From the NCBI GenBank assembly GCA_002335605.1, contig BEDY01000006.1, forward strand, positions 682,001 to 746,000: a stretch of 64,000 bases of DNA. Reading direction: 5' to 3'. Positions within the stretch are counted from its first letter, which is position 1. Every line of letters starts with the position of its first letter. This document shows, piece after piece, positions 30,747 to 42,495 of this stretch. The stretch is from Prillingera fragicola. Lineage: Eukaryota; Basidiomycota; Tremellomycetes; Trichosporonales; Trichosporonaceae. The notes below the pieces were generated by a model. It saw nothing but the letters and a program-made list of their open reading frames with translations. It was not told the DNA's origin and made no database searches. The position numbers and the translations under genes are program-made.

Positions 30747-32627
30747 ATGGCTGACCAGCATGATGTCGAAGCGGTCGGTCTCATTTCCGGGACTGAATCG
30801 TCTCCTAAGCCAGACCGATTGGCCCGCACACGAGCTCGGTGGCAGATGACACGCCCGAGGCGTCTTCACCTCATTATCGCCATCGGAGTCTCTCTAGTGT
30901 CATGTGTGCTCTTGTTTGGACGGCATGAGCACATAGACGCCGTTCAGACTATGTGGCAGCAGCGTCCCTTCCAGAGGCCCACGGAGCACCATGACATTCC
31001 GATGTCGATGGTGGAGCCAGAGGACGTGGACGAGGCGGTCACGCAAGTCACCAAGAACGAGGATGGCGTCACGGTTTACCACTCCAAGGAACGCAAGGTC
31101 CAGCTCGACCAGGCGTTTAGGCTGAGGCTGCTTCTCGCGATGCTTCAGCGCATTTATCCCATGCTGTAAGTTGCACTCCCAACGTGTATCTGTGCTGACA
31201 TGGTAGGCACAACTCACAGCACCGGGAGTCTCTGTGGCCCGCGATTGAAAAGCTTTACCTGTGTCTCGAGGCCGACGACTGTGAAGAGGGAAGAACCAAC
31301 GTAGTCCTCACAGCGTGTATTTACTTCAGTACGTGATCGGCTGGAAGCATCCTTGCTGACAATCAGACGAGGTCATGGTTGGCCGGAAGAGCGGCGAGAA
31401 CATTTGGGCAGCGTCCTCGCTGGCCGCGTTCGAGCAACTCAAGTACTCTGTCTTTATGAGCGCGGGCGAAATGGAGGGCCTGTTCATTTATCAGCTTATT
31501 CCTGATTTGGTCAAGGTAGTCATGTGGTGGGGAACCTTCTTCGACGAGTGTATGAAGCGTGACGAAAACACCAACACCTCGGCCGACGCTCGCAACCATG
31601 ACCACTGGCAGACGGGGAAGAAGGCCTGCCTACAGACCAAGGATTTCCCCGAAGGTATCCCCATCTGGAAGAGCTTTGTCTTCCATTTCTGGGGTGGTCA
31701 CCAGACGCCCATGCCAGGCAACTGGACGCTATCGCCAGAGGACTATGCCGGTCAGGGCACCACGGTCGACAACCAGTATCTCGGTACGTCACTGGTTCGC
31801 AAGCGGACAGCTGATTAACCAACGCAGGCTACTCAATAGAGGAGCGCTGCAAGCAAGTGCCCATGTTCAGCACCCGCGAGCACCGCGCCTTCATTCTCGG
31901 CAAGAGGCCAGAATATTTTGTTGACCCCAAGATGCAGTGGCCTGGCATGCTCGACGACATCGCCCATCAGATGCCAGCTGGTCAGTCGCCCAACGGCCAG
32001 GTCCCATTCCAAATTGTCGCAGCCGCTGGCGGTCTAGCCGGGGCTGACGGATCAACGCAAAAGCTGGACGAAGTCAACGCTAAGGGTGTCAAGAACCTTG
32101 GTGGAATGACCCAAGAAGACTGGACCTACGAGGTGAGCCGCAGTAAACTGTTGCTGGGCATCGGATCACCTGCGTCATCTCCCTCGCCATACGATGCCCT
32201 ATGCGCTGGTGTACCGTTTATCAACCCCATTTTCTGGTGGGACAGCAAGAACACGACCGACCGCAAAAAGTGGCAAGTGCAGTCTGGCGGCCTCAAGGAG
32301 ATCGACGAGCCGTACGTCTATCACGTCTTCAAGCACAACCGGACAGAACTGGAGACCGCCATCCGCAAAGCCATTACAACCCCCATCGGTCGGTATATTC
32401 CTCCCAGGATGACGACCGAGGCAGTCCGCGCTCGTCACGAAACCTTTGTCCTTACCGACTGGCGCAAAGCAGGCGAGGAGTGGTACCTCGCCAACAAGAA
32501 GGGCGACCCCGCCTATGACAAATACCTCTGGGAGGAGGCCATTACCCCTACCTTCAAGGGCACGGGCCACCATGTCCCTCCTAGGCGTCGCTCACTCACG
32601 GAGCGTGTTCGTCGGTGGTGGTCGTAA
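30747..32627 (+). CDS. Type II membrane glycosyltransferase, GT18/MGAT5-like
   Basis: Four exons, 30747-31165, 31207-31328, 31367-31783 and 31828-32627, give 585 residues. A short cytosolic part is followed by one membrane anchor, HLIIAIGVSLVSCVLLFG (about residues 40-58), as in Golgi glycosyltransferases. The C-terminal third has the nucleotide-sugar transferase signature LLLGIGSPASSPSPYDALCAGVPFINPI near residues 420-450. This is the donor-site pattern of the GT18 domain (alpha-1,6-mannosylglycoprotein 6-beta-GlcNAc-transferase family) as annotated in many basidiomycetes. FHFWGGHQTPMPGNWTLSPED in the middle also fits. Donor and acceptor are not certain. It lies just upstream of the ALG3 homologue on the same strand. 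Confidence 0.82.
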
Positions 32628-33146
32628 GCATTGCGGTTAGACAAAAGTTAGAGTTGTGAGGAGGTCTGGGGATATTTGCCTTTTGTGTGTATGGGGGCGC
32701 ATGAGCATGTATATTGTTAAGCGAGAGAGGGAAGAGCGATCACTACTCTTCCACCCATCGTCCGAATGGTGACCGTCCTGTGGAGCTGTCGGCACGACGT
32801 CGTTGACTTGCCATCAACTTGTCCGGTTTATTGGAACAGACCAGACCATTCGATTGGTCTCACAGGTGGTGGAAGGTGTTACCAAGTGAACTAATGGCAG
32901 ATAGCAACACTGTGCGGATGTGAGATGAAGCTTAGCGCTTCTGCGCATCATGCCGACAGCGGCAATAGGCGACTGACCGGCAATTCAACCAGGGAGTAAA
33001 AGGTGGAGGTCGACGTGCAAGTCGTGACGCGATGGTCATTGTGCCCGACTGTCTCTGTAGTTCTGTACTGTATCATCGCAGCACAACACTCTTGCATAGG
33101 GCCACCTGCCCTCGACTCATTCTCCCACCCTCCTTCACCACTCATC
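32628..33146. other. Spacer between GT18-like gene and ALG3
   Basis: Spacer of 519 bp between two same-strand genes. It must contain a 3' end and a promoter. A CT-rich stretch directly precedes the ALG3 start (33118-33146). No gene or strong repeat is seen. Confidence 0.45.
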
Positions 33147-34718
33147 ATGCCACCGGTTACGCAAGCAAAAACGGACGACACCCCAGTCCAGGCTGTTGAG
33201 GAGGTCGCCGTCACCGCGCCCCCTTTGAACATGAACAGCATCCTCAATCAGCCAGTCGAGCTCATCCAGGCGCTCCTCACGCACCGAGACTACTATTGGA
33301 TAGTTGCTGGTCTTCTGCTTGTGTTTGAGGCTCTTCTTGGCTTTGTCATTATCAAAAATGTTTCTTGTGAGTCCACGGACAGTTCACCCATTCTAATGTC
33401 ACAGACACCAAGATCGACTGGCCAGCATATATGCAGCAGGCTGACATGTTCCTCGCCGGCGAGCGCGACTACTCCAAGATCGAGGGTGAAACTGGACCTC
33501 TAGTGTAGGTCCTGCTCCCTGGTGCTGTCGCTGATCAGCAGCTACCCTGCGTTCCACCTCTACATCTATACCGCTCTCTTCCGCCATCTCCCGGCCGACG
33601 GCCGTGAGCGTCCTGCTCAGTACCTCTGGCTGGGCCTTGAACTGGCGACCTTTGGTATCATGGCGGCAATGTACTATCTCTCTGGACACCGCAAGCATAT
33701 TCCACAGTGGCTCCTCATCCCACTTGTGCTGAGCAAGCGCTCGCACTCGATCTACCTGCTTCGTCTCTTCAACGACCCCATTGCCATGCTCCTATTTTAC
33801 GCCGGTGTGACCAATTACGTTTCCGGTCTTTGGGACATGGGCTCAGTGTATATCAGGTAAGCACAATGAGCTGCAAACGACTGACATTAGCGTGGCGCTT
33901 GCTACCAAGATGAACATTTTGTTGTTCTTCCCCGGCCTGCTCGTCATTTTGTTCCAGTACCGTGGTGTCCTCGGCATGCTCAAGCAACTGGCCATTATCG
34001 CCGGCATTCAGGTCCTCCTCCCTGCCCTCAAGTTCTTTGACTCGAAGGAGCACATCATTGCCTACTACACATCGGCGTTTGACTTTAGCCGCGAGTTCCT
34101 GTACAAGTGGACCGTCAACTGGGCCATGGTCAGCGAGAAGACTTTCCTCTCGGCTTCGTTCTCCAAGTGGCTGTTGATAGGACATGCCGTGACACTTGTC
34201 ATCTTTGGCCTGTTTGTCTGGTCGCCCGTTCGCGGTGGCACTGCTGGCGTCCTCAAGCGCGGCTTCGCGAGCATCGACCGCGCGCCTGTCAGCATTGAGG
34301 AGCTTGACCCATCTCGTTGGTAACCCCCTGTGGACCATTGCTAATCTCGCAGATATCCCCCTTGTGCTGTTCACGTCCAACCTCATTGGCATGACGTTTG
34401 CGCGCTCGCTGCACTACCAGTTCCACGCCTGGTACTTTCACCAGCTCCCCCTCGTGCTCTACCTTGGCGGAGCGTGGGGCCAAACTGCTCTCATGTATGT
34501 ACCTGCCGCAGTTCCAGGTGACCCGTGCCGCCTTGACACTCTGCTGACCCCCCTTCAGTATCGCGATCCAGCTCATCCTTGAGCGCGCCTGGGACACGTT
34601 CCCTGCGACTGCGCGCAGCTCAACCCTCATGCTGGTGATGCACATCACTATGATCTGCGGTCTGTTGTTCCGCGGGGTGACACGTCTCCCCGTCCCCGCC
34701 CCGCGAAAGGACCAGTAG
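33147..34718 (+). CDS. ALG3: Alg3, Dol-P-Man alpha-1,3-mannosyltransferase
   Basis: Adds the first lumenal mannose to Man5GlcNAc2-PP-dolichol in the ER (family GT58). Six exons, 33147-33366, 33405-33504, 33542-33856, 33891-34315, 34353-34494 and 34559-34718, give 453 residues with about ten hydrophobic helices. Signatures are [11 protein letters not shown] (about residue 75-85, Asp-Trp loop), [40 protein letters not shown] with the conserved Arg-Leu-Phe-Asn-Asp, and [19 protein letters not shown] followed by HAWYFHQLP. The join at 34315/34353 uses a weak donor (GTTGGT); the alternative donor four bases on creates a stop, so the weak one is preferred. It is adjacent to another glycosyltransferase gene. 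Confidence 0.95.
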
Positions 34719-35429
34719 ATACGATTCGACTGTCGCGGGGTGGCATCGCTCGCAGACCACGTCGAATCTCTATAGAAATATGCAATGCTGGACCACTTAG
34801 CTTCGTAAAGAAAGCCATGGACGGGGTCCAAGGGTCTTGGATCTTGGGTCCAGGTTCGTCCAGGACATGCTTGTCACAAGCTCTGCTCTGCTGTTGTGCG
34901 TTTCTGACAGGGTTTCTGTCGTTAAGCCTGCATATGCTCAAGCCTCAGGTGCTGGAATGATGAACGTTCACTCCCTACACGCCCTGCGATCCTACGACCG
35001 CTGCCAAGTTGGCCTTTATAATATGATTATGCCGCATAGCTGGCAGCCTTGTTGGCCATTAGGGTTGACCAGAAATCAGGAAAAGAAGAGCACCTGACAT
35101 CACGGAACAAGATCATAGGTCCATTCAGGAAAATCGCCCATAGGCCATGCGCCGTGGGCACCTGGCCACCTGATGCACGGGCATGGGGAGTGGCGCAGTG
35201 GAGCAGTACAATCTCATTACCTGGATTCTGGAAATCGGAGAGGCGTTCTTGGGGCTAGAGAGAAGGCAGTTGTAGCCTTGGAGGGTCAGCTGATCGATCC
35301 AAGACGCCACCTGGGACCGACTGAGACAACACCGTCGGCTGTACATAATGATCCCAAGAGACTCCTCAACGCAGTGTATAACACGAACTACTCTTCACTG
35401 CACAACTTACCACTTCATTGCATCAGCAA
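34719..35429. other. Intergenic region, no gene seen
   Basis: Spacer of 711 bp between ALG3 and a small membrane protein gene, both plus. It contains only short non-protein-like frames. No clear regulatory motif or repeat was seen. Confidence 0.45.
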
Positions 35430-36079
35430 ATGAGCCCCTCTACTACCCCGAGCCACAAACGAAGCCGCCGCGCCGGGCTCGCCGCTGTACTCTCAGTCTC
35501 CACCCTCCTCCTTCTCCTCGCGTACGTCACTGCTCTTCAGCCTGCCCGTCGCGAACAGTCATTCTAACCCACACGACAGCTATAGGTATCTCACACCCGA
35601 TGCCAAAGTGACCCTCACTACTACCGCCCTCGGAGAGCTCCCCCTCCGTCCCTTTGTCGAAGGCTATGCGCAAGGCCTGCAAGTCTTCTTCTCAGTCGCG
35701 GCGCAGGGGTATGCGCTGTGGTGGCTGTGGGCGAGAGGCGGGGGGGAGACCGAGGCGGACACACTGAGAGAGGGTGGCAGTGAGCAGTCGGCCGTGCGTG
35801 TGCTGCTTGCCCTCATTCTCCCGCTTAGCATGTCGTCGCTTGTCAACATTGCGTGAGTCACCGTCGTGTGTGTGGAATGGGCGCTGACTGAAGGACAGGC
35901 TGGCAGCGCCGCTCAATGCCGAGCACCACCAGGCTTGGGTCTTGGGATACGCAAGTGTCCCCGTTGGGTTTGCTGCTTTGTGGGTTTCGTCGAGGCTGTA
36001 TGGTACTCTGAGGCGGGCACTTCGCAGCGAGCCCACCGAGAGGACCGTGAGTCTTGGAGAGGACAAGTCTGTTGTCTAG
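35430..36079 (+). CDS. Small membrane protein of unknown function
   Basis: Three exons, 35430-35521, 35586-35852 and 35899-36079, with GTACGT and GTGAGT donors, give 179 residues. The first exon is a basic tail followed by a hydrophobic stretch (LAAVLSVSTLLLLLA), a signal anchor or first helix. Then comes LGELPLRPFVEGYAQGLQVF and an aromatic helix with Tyr-Ala-Leu-Trp-Trp-Leu-Trp. Further helices are VRVLLALILPLSMSSLVNIA and AWVLGYASVPVGFAALWVSS. Four membrane segments are likely. I do not recognise the family; phases and codon use match the neighbours. Confidence 0.68.
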
Positions 36080-36990
36080 TCTGTTCGTCTGTTTCTGGCA
36101 CGGAGGCCTTGTATGCATATCACCACCTTTTCGCAACTACACAACTGAGATCCACACGGCCAAACGTGTCTCTGTTGTTTGTTTTGCTTGAAAGAAAGGG
36201 CAGGCGCGTGAATGACTAGCCATGAGGCTTGAACGCGTCACAATTCATCCTATTCATTACAGTAACTGTTCCTGACCCAACTTCTATACAACGTGAGTGG
36301 CGTTCCAGCACTGTGCCTCCGGTGTTTGCTTTGGCAGATGCATGCATATCGCCCTGCTTGCTCCGGTCATAATTTAGCTCAAAAGCAGGAAGGTCCTACA
36401 TGTAGGATGAAGCCTTCCAACTCCTGTTATCGGGCAAGCAGGCGCCCTCGCGCAAGCGTTAGACAAAAACGCTACTTGGCATGTGATGCTAAGACGGAAC
36501 TTCTTTCCATGCCAGAGATCCAGAGATCCAGAGAAATGCTGTGCAACCCATGACCTGTCCTGCGCATATGTGGTCTACGTCTCCATCCTGCACTTGCCCA
36601 GCATGCATTCCCAAGAGGCCGAAGACTACAAAAATTTCAACGCTATTTGGACCATTTGATTTCACATAGACTGAGGTATTAGCATGATCCCATAATGGTT
36701 CAAACTGTGACAATTATAGTTCCGCGACGCGCGCAGCATGTTCACCCAGGAGACGTCGTCGAGGCACGGTTGCTGCGGGCTGTGTAGGGCGTGTCACTCG
36801 TACTACTGACTGTCAACACTTGCTGCGCATTCAACATCTCTATTATTTTCATTGTTACCTCTTTACATCTCCTCGATACTTGTTCACAGTGGCCAATCCC
36901 TCCGGAACCGACTACAGAAGCGATCTCTCCTAGCTCGCATCTATCCCTGCACCCTCGCCACTTCAAATCCCTCCCCCCCAATAAACAACA
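36080..36990. other. Intergenic region with a nested palindrome
   Basis: Spacer of 911 bp before the CYSTM gene. A perfect 14-bp palindrome at 36394-36407 is nested within a GGAAGG/CCTTCC pair at 36388-36418. A short 9-bp tandem (ATCCAGAG-type) lies near 36516-36536. The last 130 bp are CT-rich. I saw no coding exon. Confidence 0.5.
36388..36418. repeat. Nested inverted repeat
   Basis: TCCTACATGTAGGA (36394-36407) is a perfect palindrome. It is flanked by GGAAGG on the left and CCTTCC on the right with a five-base offset. It could fold as a compound hairpin or be a dimeric protein site; there is no gene context to decide. Confidence 0.6.
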
Positions 36991-38144
36991 ATGTCGGCCA
37001 AGGACGTGCGTAGATCAGATTGCCACCGAGATTCCATTACAACAACAAAGAGCTGACAGTGAACGCAGTACTACTCCGCGGGTGGAGCGTACGTGTTAAA
37101 CTCCTCACATGACCTGCTTGGCGGCGGCGGCGGCGGCGGTACACTCCATCTCCAGTGGTGTACGATAAACGTGCAAACCGCCTCCAATGGTACTGGCGCA
37201 CGGCGCCGCAGCTACCAAGCACGGCGCCGCCTGCTTGCCAAGACAGTTGCTGCCAGAACGCCACCGACCTCTTCTCTACCAAGCTCACTTGCTAACTCCA
37301 ACAGCCAGCAGCAGCAGTACGGTGGACCGCCCCAGCAGTATGGCGGCGGCCAGCAGTACGGCGGCGCTCCTCAGTACGGCCAGCAGCAGGGCGGCTACTA
37401 CCCCCCTCCCCCTCAGCAGTCGTACCAGCAGCAGGGCCAGTAGTGAGTATTGCTTCATCCATCACAAGGCTTCTTTGAGCGATCCTCATGAGCCGAAATT
37501 GGACTTTGCCACGGCGTGGACGGTGCCAAGCGATGCCAAGAACTACTGCGCACAACAGGTCTACGCCGAACGTCGAGGATAGACGTCTGGTGGACAACGT
37601 GCAGACGCATGACGACGGTGGATAGGCAGCTGGCAGACATGCAGCTGTGCTTGTGAAGGGGCGGTGGTGTCGGATACGGGGTGCAACTACCCTGCATGTC
37701 CGGCGGCCGGCGCCGAGCATGCCTCCACGCGGGGCAGTTATGGCTGCGCACAGCTTGGACGCTGCGTCATTGCTCGCGGCGCGTTGGTCTGCAGCTGGGA
37801 ATGCTCTTCAGACCCAACACCACACCTCCGTGCAAGCAGCACACCGTGCAAGCAGCATACGGACCTCGCATTGGCAGCTTCGACGCTGATCTTGGCTCCA
37901 AACACTCACCATCTTCTGCTTCCCCAACGCACCGCTCGATCTAACACCCCCAGCTACCCCCAGCCCCAGCCTCAGCAGGTCTACGTCCAGCAGCCTCAGA
38001 AGTCGAGCGGCGCCGGCGGCAACGCCTGTCTCGCATGCTGCGCCGGTAGTGAGTACCCCGTCTTGCGCACCCCTGCCTCTCCAGCGCGCATGGTGACTGA
38101 CAACCTCAGTGCTCTGCTGCTGCTGCGCCGACGCCATGTGCTAA
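36991..38144 (+). CDS. CYSTM-domain tail-anchored small protein
   Basis: Five exons, 36991-37005, 37069-37088, 37305-37442, 37954-38045 and 38110-38144, give 99 residues. The body is low complexity: repeated QQYGG/QYGQQQGG and PPPPQQSYQQQ units. The C-terminus reads CLACCAGVLCCCCCADAMC, the cysteine-rich membrane tail (CYSTM) of eukaryotic stress-associated peptides at the plasma membrane. Only this splicing yields the Cys run, the Met-Cys end and an immediate stop, which strongly supports the last exon. Intron 3 (37443-37953) is 511 nt, about ten times the local norm, and intron 2 is 216 nt and holds a GGC run. Function is inferred from the domain only. Confidence 0.85.
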
Positions 38145-38831
38145 GCACATGCCCTACGCCAGCGACCGTGGAGTATAGCCAACGGTCGTTTAATGCTTGC
38201 TTTACCTCGCTGTTGTTTCCTGTTTACGACACGCGCTCCCGTTTTCCACTCCACGTTGCGAGGCGGGATCAAGGACTTCTCCTATTTGCCCTGCTACACA
38301 CTGTGCTCCAGAGATGCATATGATGTGTATGCTTCCCCGAACGTTTGGCGCTTGGACTGAAGAGCGTGTTCAAGCCTATGCTGAATCTCTCACTGCGCAC
38401 ATGCCACCTACACCAGTGAATCGTCAAAGAACAGCACACGCAATACATAACCTAAACCAGATGTCCAATATGTCTCGTCACCACCGTACTCAAACAAACT
38501 TTAGATCCGGCCTGCGAGCGTGCGCAGCGCCCCACGCCGCGTTTGCCGAAGCAAACGAGCGCAAGACACCGGGCAGGTCGTGACGTCTCCTCTCGCTGTG
38601 GAGAGGAGGGGTGTTGTTCTTCCGATAGCTGTGACATCTGCAGTGGTAGAGATTACTGCAGACGTGTCTAAGCTCGGGTCTGGAGAGAAGGGGGTAAAGG
38701 AGAAGAGTAGCTGCAATTAGTCTGTCAGTCGTCGCCGTGGCCCAAGCCACGCCAATGGCGTAACCCGGACCCAGGACGGATTATCCCATGTAGTGCATAC
38801 TGTACAGGTCAATGGTCGTGTCTAAGGTGTC
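38145..38831. other. Convergent 3' spacer with two hairpins
   Basis: Spacer of 687 bp between the CYSTM gene (+) and prefoldin 6 (-). Two inverted repeats lie close together: 38587-38608 (8-bp stem CTCCTCTC/GAGAGGAG, 6-nt loop) and 38638-38661 (7-bp stem CTGCAGT/ACTGCAG, 10-nt loop). They may belong to the 3' untranslated region of either gene. No exon is seen. Confidence 0.5.
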
Positions 38832-39523
38832 TTAAGCCTTGCTAGGGCCCTGCAGCGCCTGGAACTCGCGCTGGAGGGTCATGATCTGTCGTCAGTGTCG
38901 TTCCGACGCGGTAGGCTTACCTCCTCCTTCTTCTTATCCGCCCTGGTCTCGTGCTCCTTAATCTGTCCCTCAACGCGGGCACTGGCTGTCAGCACAACGT
39001 TTCACCCAGCGGGACGCCATGAGCTGAGCTGGACGTCGGAGGCTAGGTTGGCAAGCGGCACGCTGCTGCGGCGCTACCGCTCCACACCTCCCTGCCACCC
39101 GCAAGCCCACGCACATTTCGTTCTTGATGAACTCCAAACGCTTCTCCACGTTTGCCTTTGCCTCGCCCTGCTCCTGGGGCACGAGCGAGGGGCCGATGAG
39201 CTTGTAAATCGTGTTGTGCGATTTCAAGCTAGCAAACTCCTGTGCGGGTCAGTGTTGCTGCGCACACTTGTACGAGCGTGCCAGCAGGAATGCTATACAG
39301 CTATAGCATTCGTCAAAGGCTAGACGCACCTTGAGCACGAGCTGGTTCTCGGAGAGCTGCGCGTCGAGACGTTGCCTGGCCTCAATGACACTTCCCATCT
39401 CTGCACATGGTCAGCACCCCAAGCCGCCGCAACGAGCAGCTACGCACCAGCCTCAAGCTTCTGGAAGTCCCTTGACTTTGACTGCAGCTGCGCCTGCACT
39501 GAGGCAAGCTTTGCGTCTGCCAT
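38832..39523 (-). CDS. YKE2: Prefoldin subunit 6
   Basis: Beta-type subunit of the hexameric prefoldin chaperone that hands actin and tubulin to CCT. Five exons on the minus strand, 39448-39523, 39330-39400, 39115-39239, 38921-38981 and 38832-38885, give 128 residues, a normal size. Two coiled-coil arms flank the hairpin region: an N-terminal helix ending RLDAQLSENQLVLKEFASL, then the conserved NTIYKLIGPSLVPQEQGEA (about residues 56-75), then the C-terminal helix NVEKRLEFIKNEIARVEGQI. Every join closes in frame. It shares a 264-bp divergent spacer with mitochondrial uL22. Confidence 0.94.
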
Positions 39524-39787
39524 CGTGTCGTATTGCGTGAATGTCGCGACCCCGTTGACGGTCGTGGATTGTTGGCGGTCAAGGCCATGCTGACAGAAGT
39601 GGAGGCGGACGGAAGCAATTCCTCCCTAGCCTGGGCGGCGAAACGGCATTCTCGCTGTGGCAAAGCAAAGCTCTCTGAGTACACGTCAGGCTCACGTGTC
39701 CTTGATACGGAAGCACCCGCAGTCACTCCGAAAGTTGGTCCTTTGATCGTCTACGGACCCCTCGATACAGTGTGCACATTGCCCGAC

Positions 39788-40710
39788 ATGTCCAGGACGC
39801 TCCGCTCAGCGCTCTCAAGTAGGTCTAAATCCGGCAGGAGGACGGACGCTGACCCCTTAGTCGCACAAAGCTTGCCAGGCCCGTCGCGCCAGCTCGCCCC
39901 TACGGCGCGCCCAACGCTCGCCGCCTTCCAAGCCCCTTCGACTGTTGCCAGCTCGCGCACGTACGTCTCTCGAGTTTCCAGCTCTGCGGCAGCTGAAGTA
40001 AAGAGTATCTGGATCATCAGCTGACAGAGCAGTCTTTTCAACCTCTCAAACATTCCCCTCCCGCAGGCATGGCGCCGGAGCATGAAGAAGGAGGAGGAGG
40101 CAGAGACCCCCAAGCCCGAGGTTGAGGCAAAGCGCGAGACAGCAGACATGTTCGACGATGTTGCAAAGAATGCGGATGTCAAGACGAGGACGAAGAAGTT
40201 CCACGAGGTGAGTGGTGTCTCGCAGTGCGACACCGGCAAGAAAGCACAACACTGACGTATCAGCACAAGTACAAGTCCGCAGCGCACAAGATCTCGCACC
40301 GCAAGCTCAACCAGCTCTCGAGGCAGGTCGCCGGTCTTCCAGTGGATGAGGCGGTTGTCCAGCTCGCCTTCGGTGACAAGCGCGCTGGTCGCACATGGGT
40401 CAAGTCGACTCTTGCGCTCGCGCGCGACCACGCGGAGGCCAAGGGCCTGCGCCGCGACCTGTTGGTCGTTGACGAGACCTGGGTCAGCAAGGGCACCAAG
40501 ATCGGCCGTGCCGACATCAAGGGACGTGGACGTATGGGTATCAAGCACCACCCTACTGCCCGTATCCACTTTGTGCTCCGTGAGGGAAAGACTTGGGAGG
40601 AGCAGCAGAATGCCGCCCGTAAAAAGGCGCTCAGCAAGGTCCGCTCAGCCGGTATTGTGCGCGAGGACGGCAAGCTGAGGCGCAAGGTCATCAGCGGATG
40701 GGCCTGGTAG
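39788..40710 (+). CDS. MRPL22: Mitochondrial large-subunit ribosomal protein uL22m
   Basis: Component of the mitochondrial 54S subunit. Three exons, 39788-39997, 40067-40207 and 40264-40710, give 265 residues. The first exon is Arg/Ser/Ala-rich with almost no acidic residues until its end (MSRTLRSALSSRSKSGRR), as expected of a mitochondrial targeting peptide. The uL22 core spans about residues 120-255: KSAAHKISHRKLNQLSRQV, GLPVDEAVVQLAFGDKRAG, DLLVVDETWVSKGTKI and GRGRMGIKHHPTARIHFVL. The last is the L22 beta-hairpin region that lines the exit tunnel. The start is the ATG that opens the presequence in phase. Confidence 0.93.
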
Positions 40711-40958
40711 AAGACCAGCGAGATTAGGCTCGTTGGGTAGAGGCGATTAGCATGCACCACTGCATTTTCACGCGCTTGTTTGCAAAAAGGTCCATTGACA
40801 TGACCCCACAATCTTGAGATTCTGGGTTAGTCAAGCTGCCGTTCTACGCAACATCACATGTTCGCTGCTGCGTCTGCTCAGTCCTTTTAATGATGCATCT
40901 CTACTACTGTCATCGCCAAGCCGGCAAACGTCTACGGCGGCCAGGACCTCTGCTTTGC

Positions 40959-42037
<1,079 letters not shown>

Positions 42038-42495
42038 TTTTGCTGTGATTATGTTTTGGGGGGGTACGGTGAGAGAAAGGGAGAAGTGGAAGTGTGTAGA
42101 GTGGAATGGAAAGCAATAAAGAGAGGAACTGGGTGGCTGCCTCACGGAACTGGGTCAGATGTGCCATGTAGCACCCTGGCATGTCCGGCACGCCGCAATC
42201 GCCCGCACCCCAGTGCCCAGCCCAGCCAGGCCGGGTCAGCCAAGCAAATACCCCCACGAGCCTGCCGCCGGGAACTCGTCGTGGCACTCTGGACCCAGTC
42301 CTCCCCAGCCAATCGCCATGCCTTGCCTTGCTCCGACCAACACCGAGCAGTGCGGGGCAGCCAACACCTGGGCGGGGTAATGCATCCTGAAGTCTGCATC
42401 ATGTCCGTTCGCTCCTGCAACGGAGGGCCTTCGCCGCCCGTCCACGTCACATGTATCGGACGGACTGGTGTGTATACTACATGGTATGCTACAGA
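42038..42495. other. Spacer between TPI1 and MLH1
   Basis: Spacer of 458 bp between two minus-strand genes, holding the 3' end of MLH1 and the promoter of TPI1. The minus strand is CT-rich directly upstream of the TPI1 start (42040-42130), as is usual for a strong leader. Confidence 0.5.

Noticed and set aside
36365..36400. TTTAGCTCAAAAGCAGG as a tRNA D-arm
   Set aside because: No B box or acceptor stem follows; the nearby palindrome explains the symmetry.
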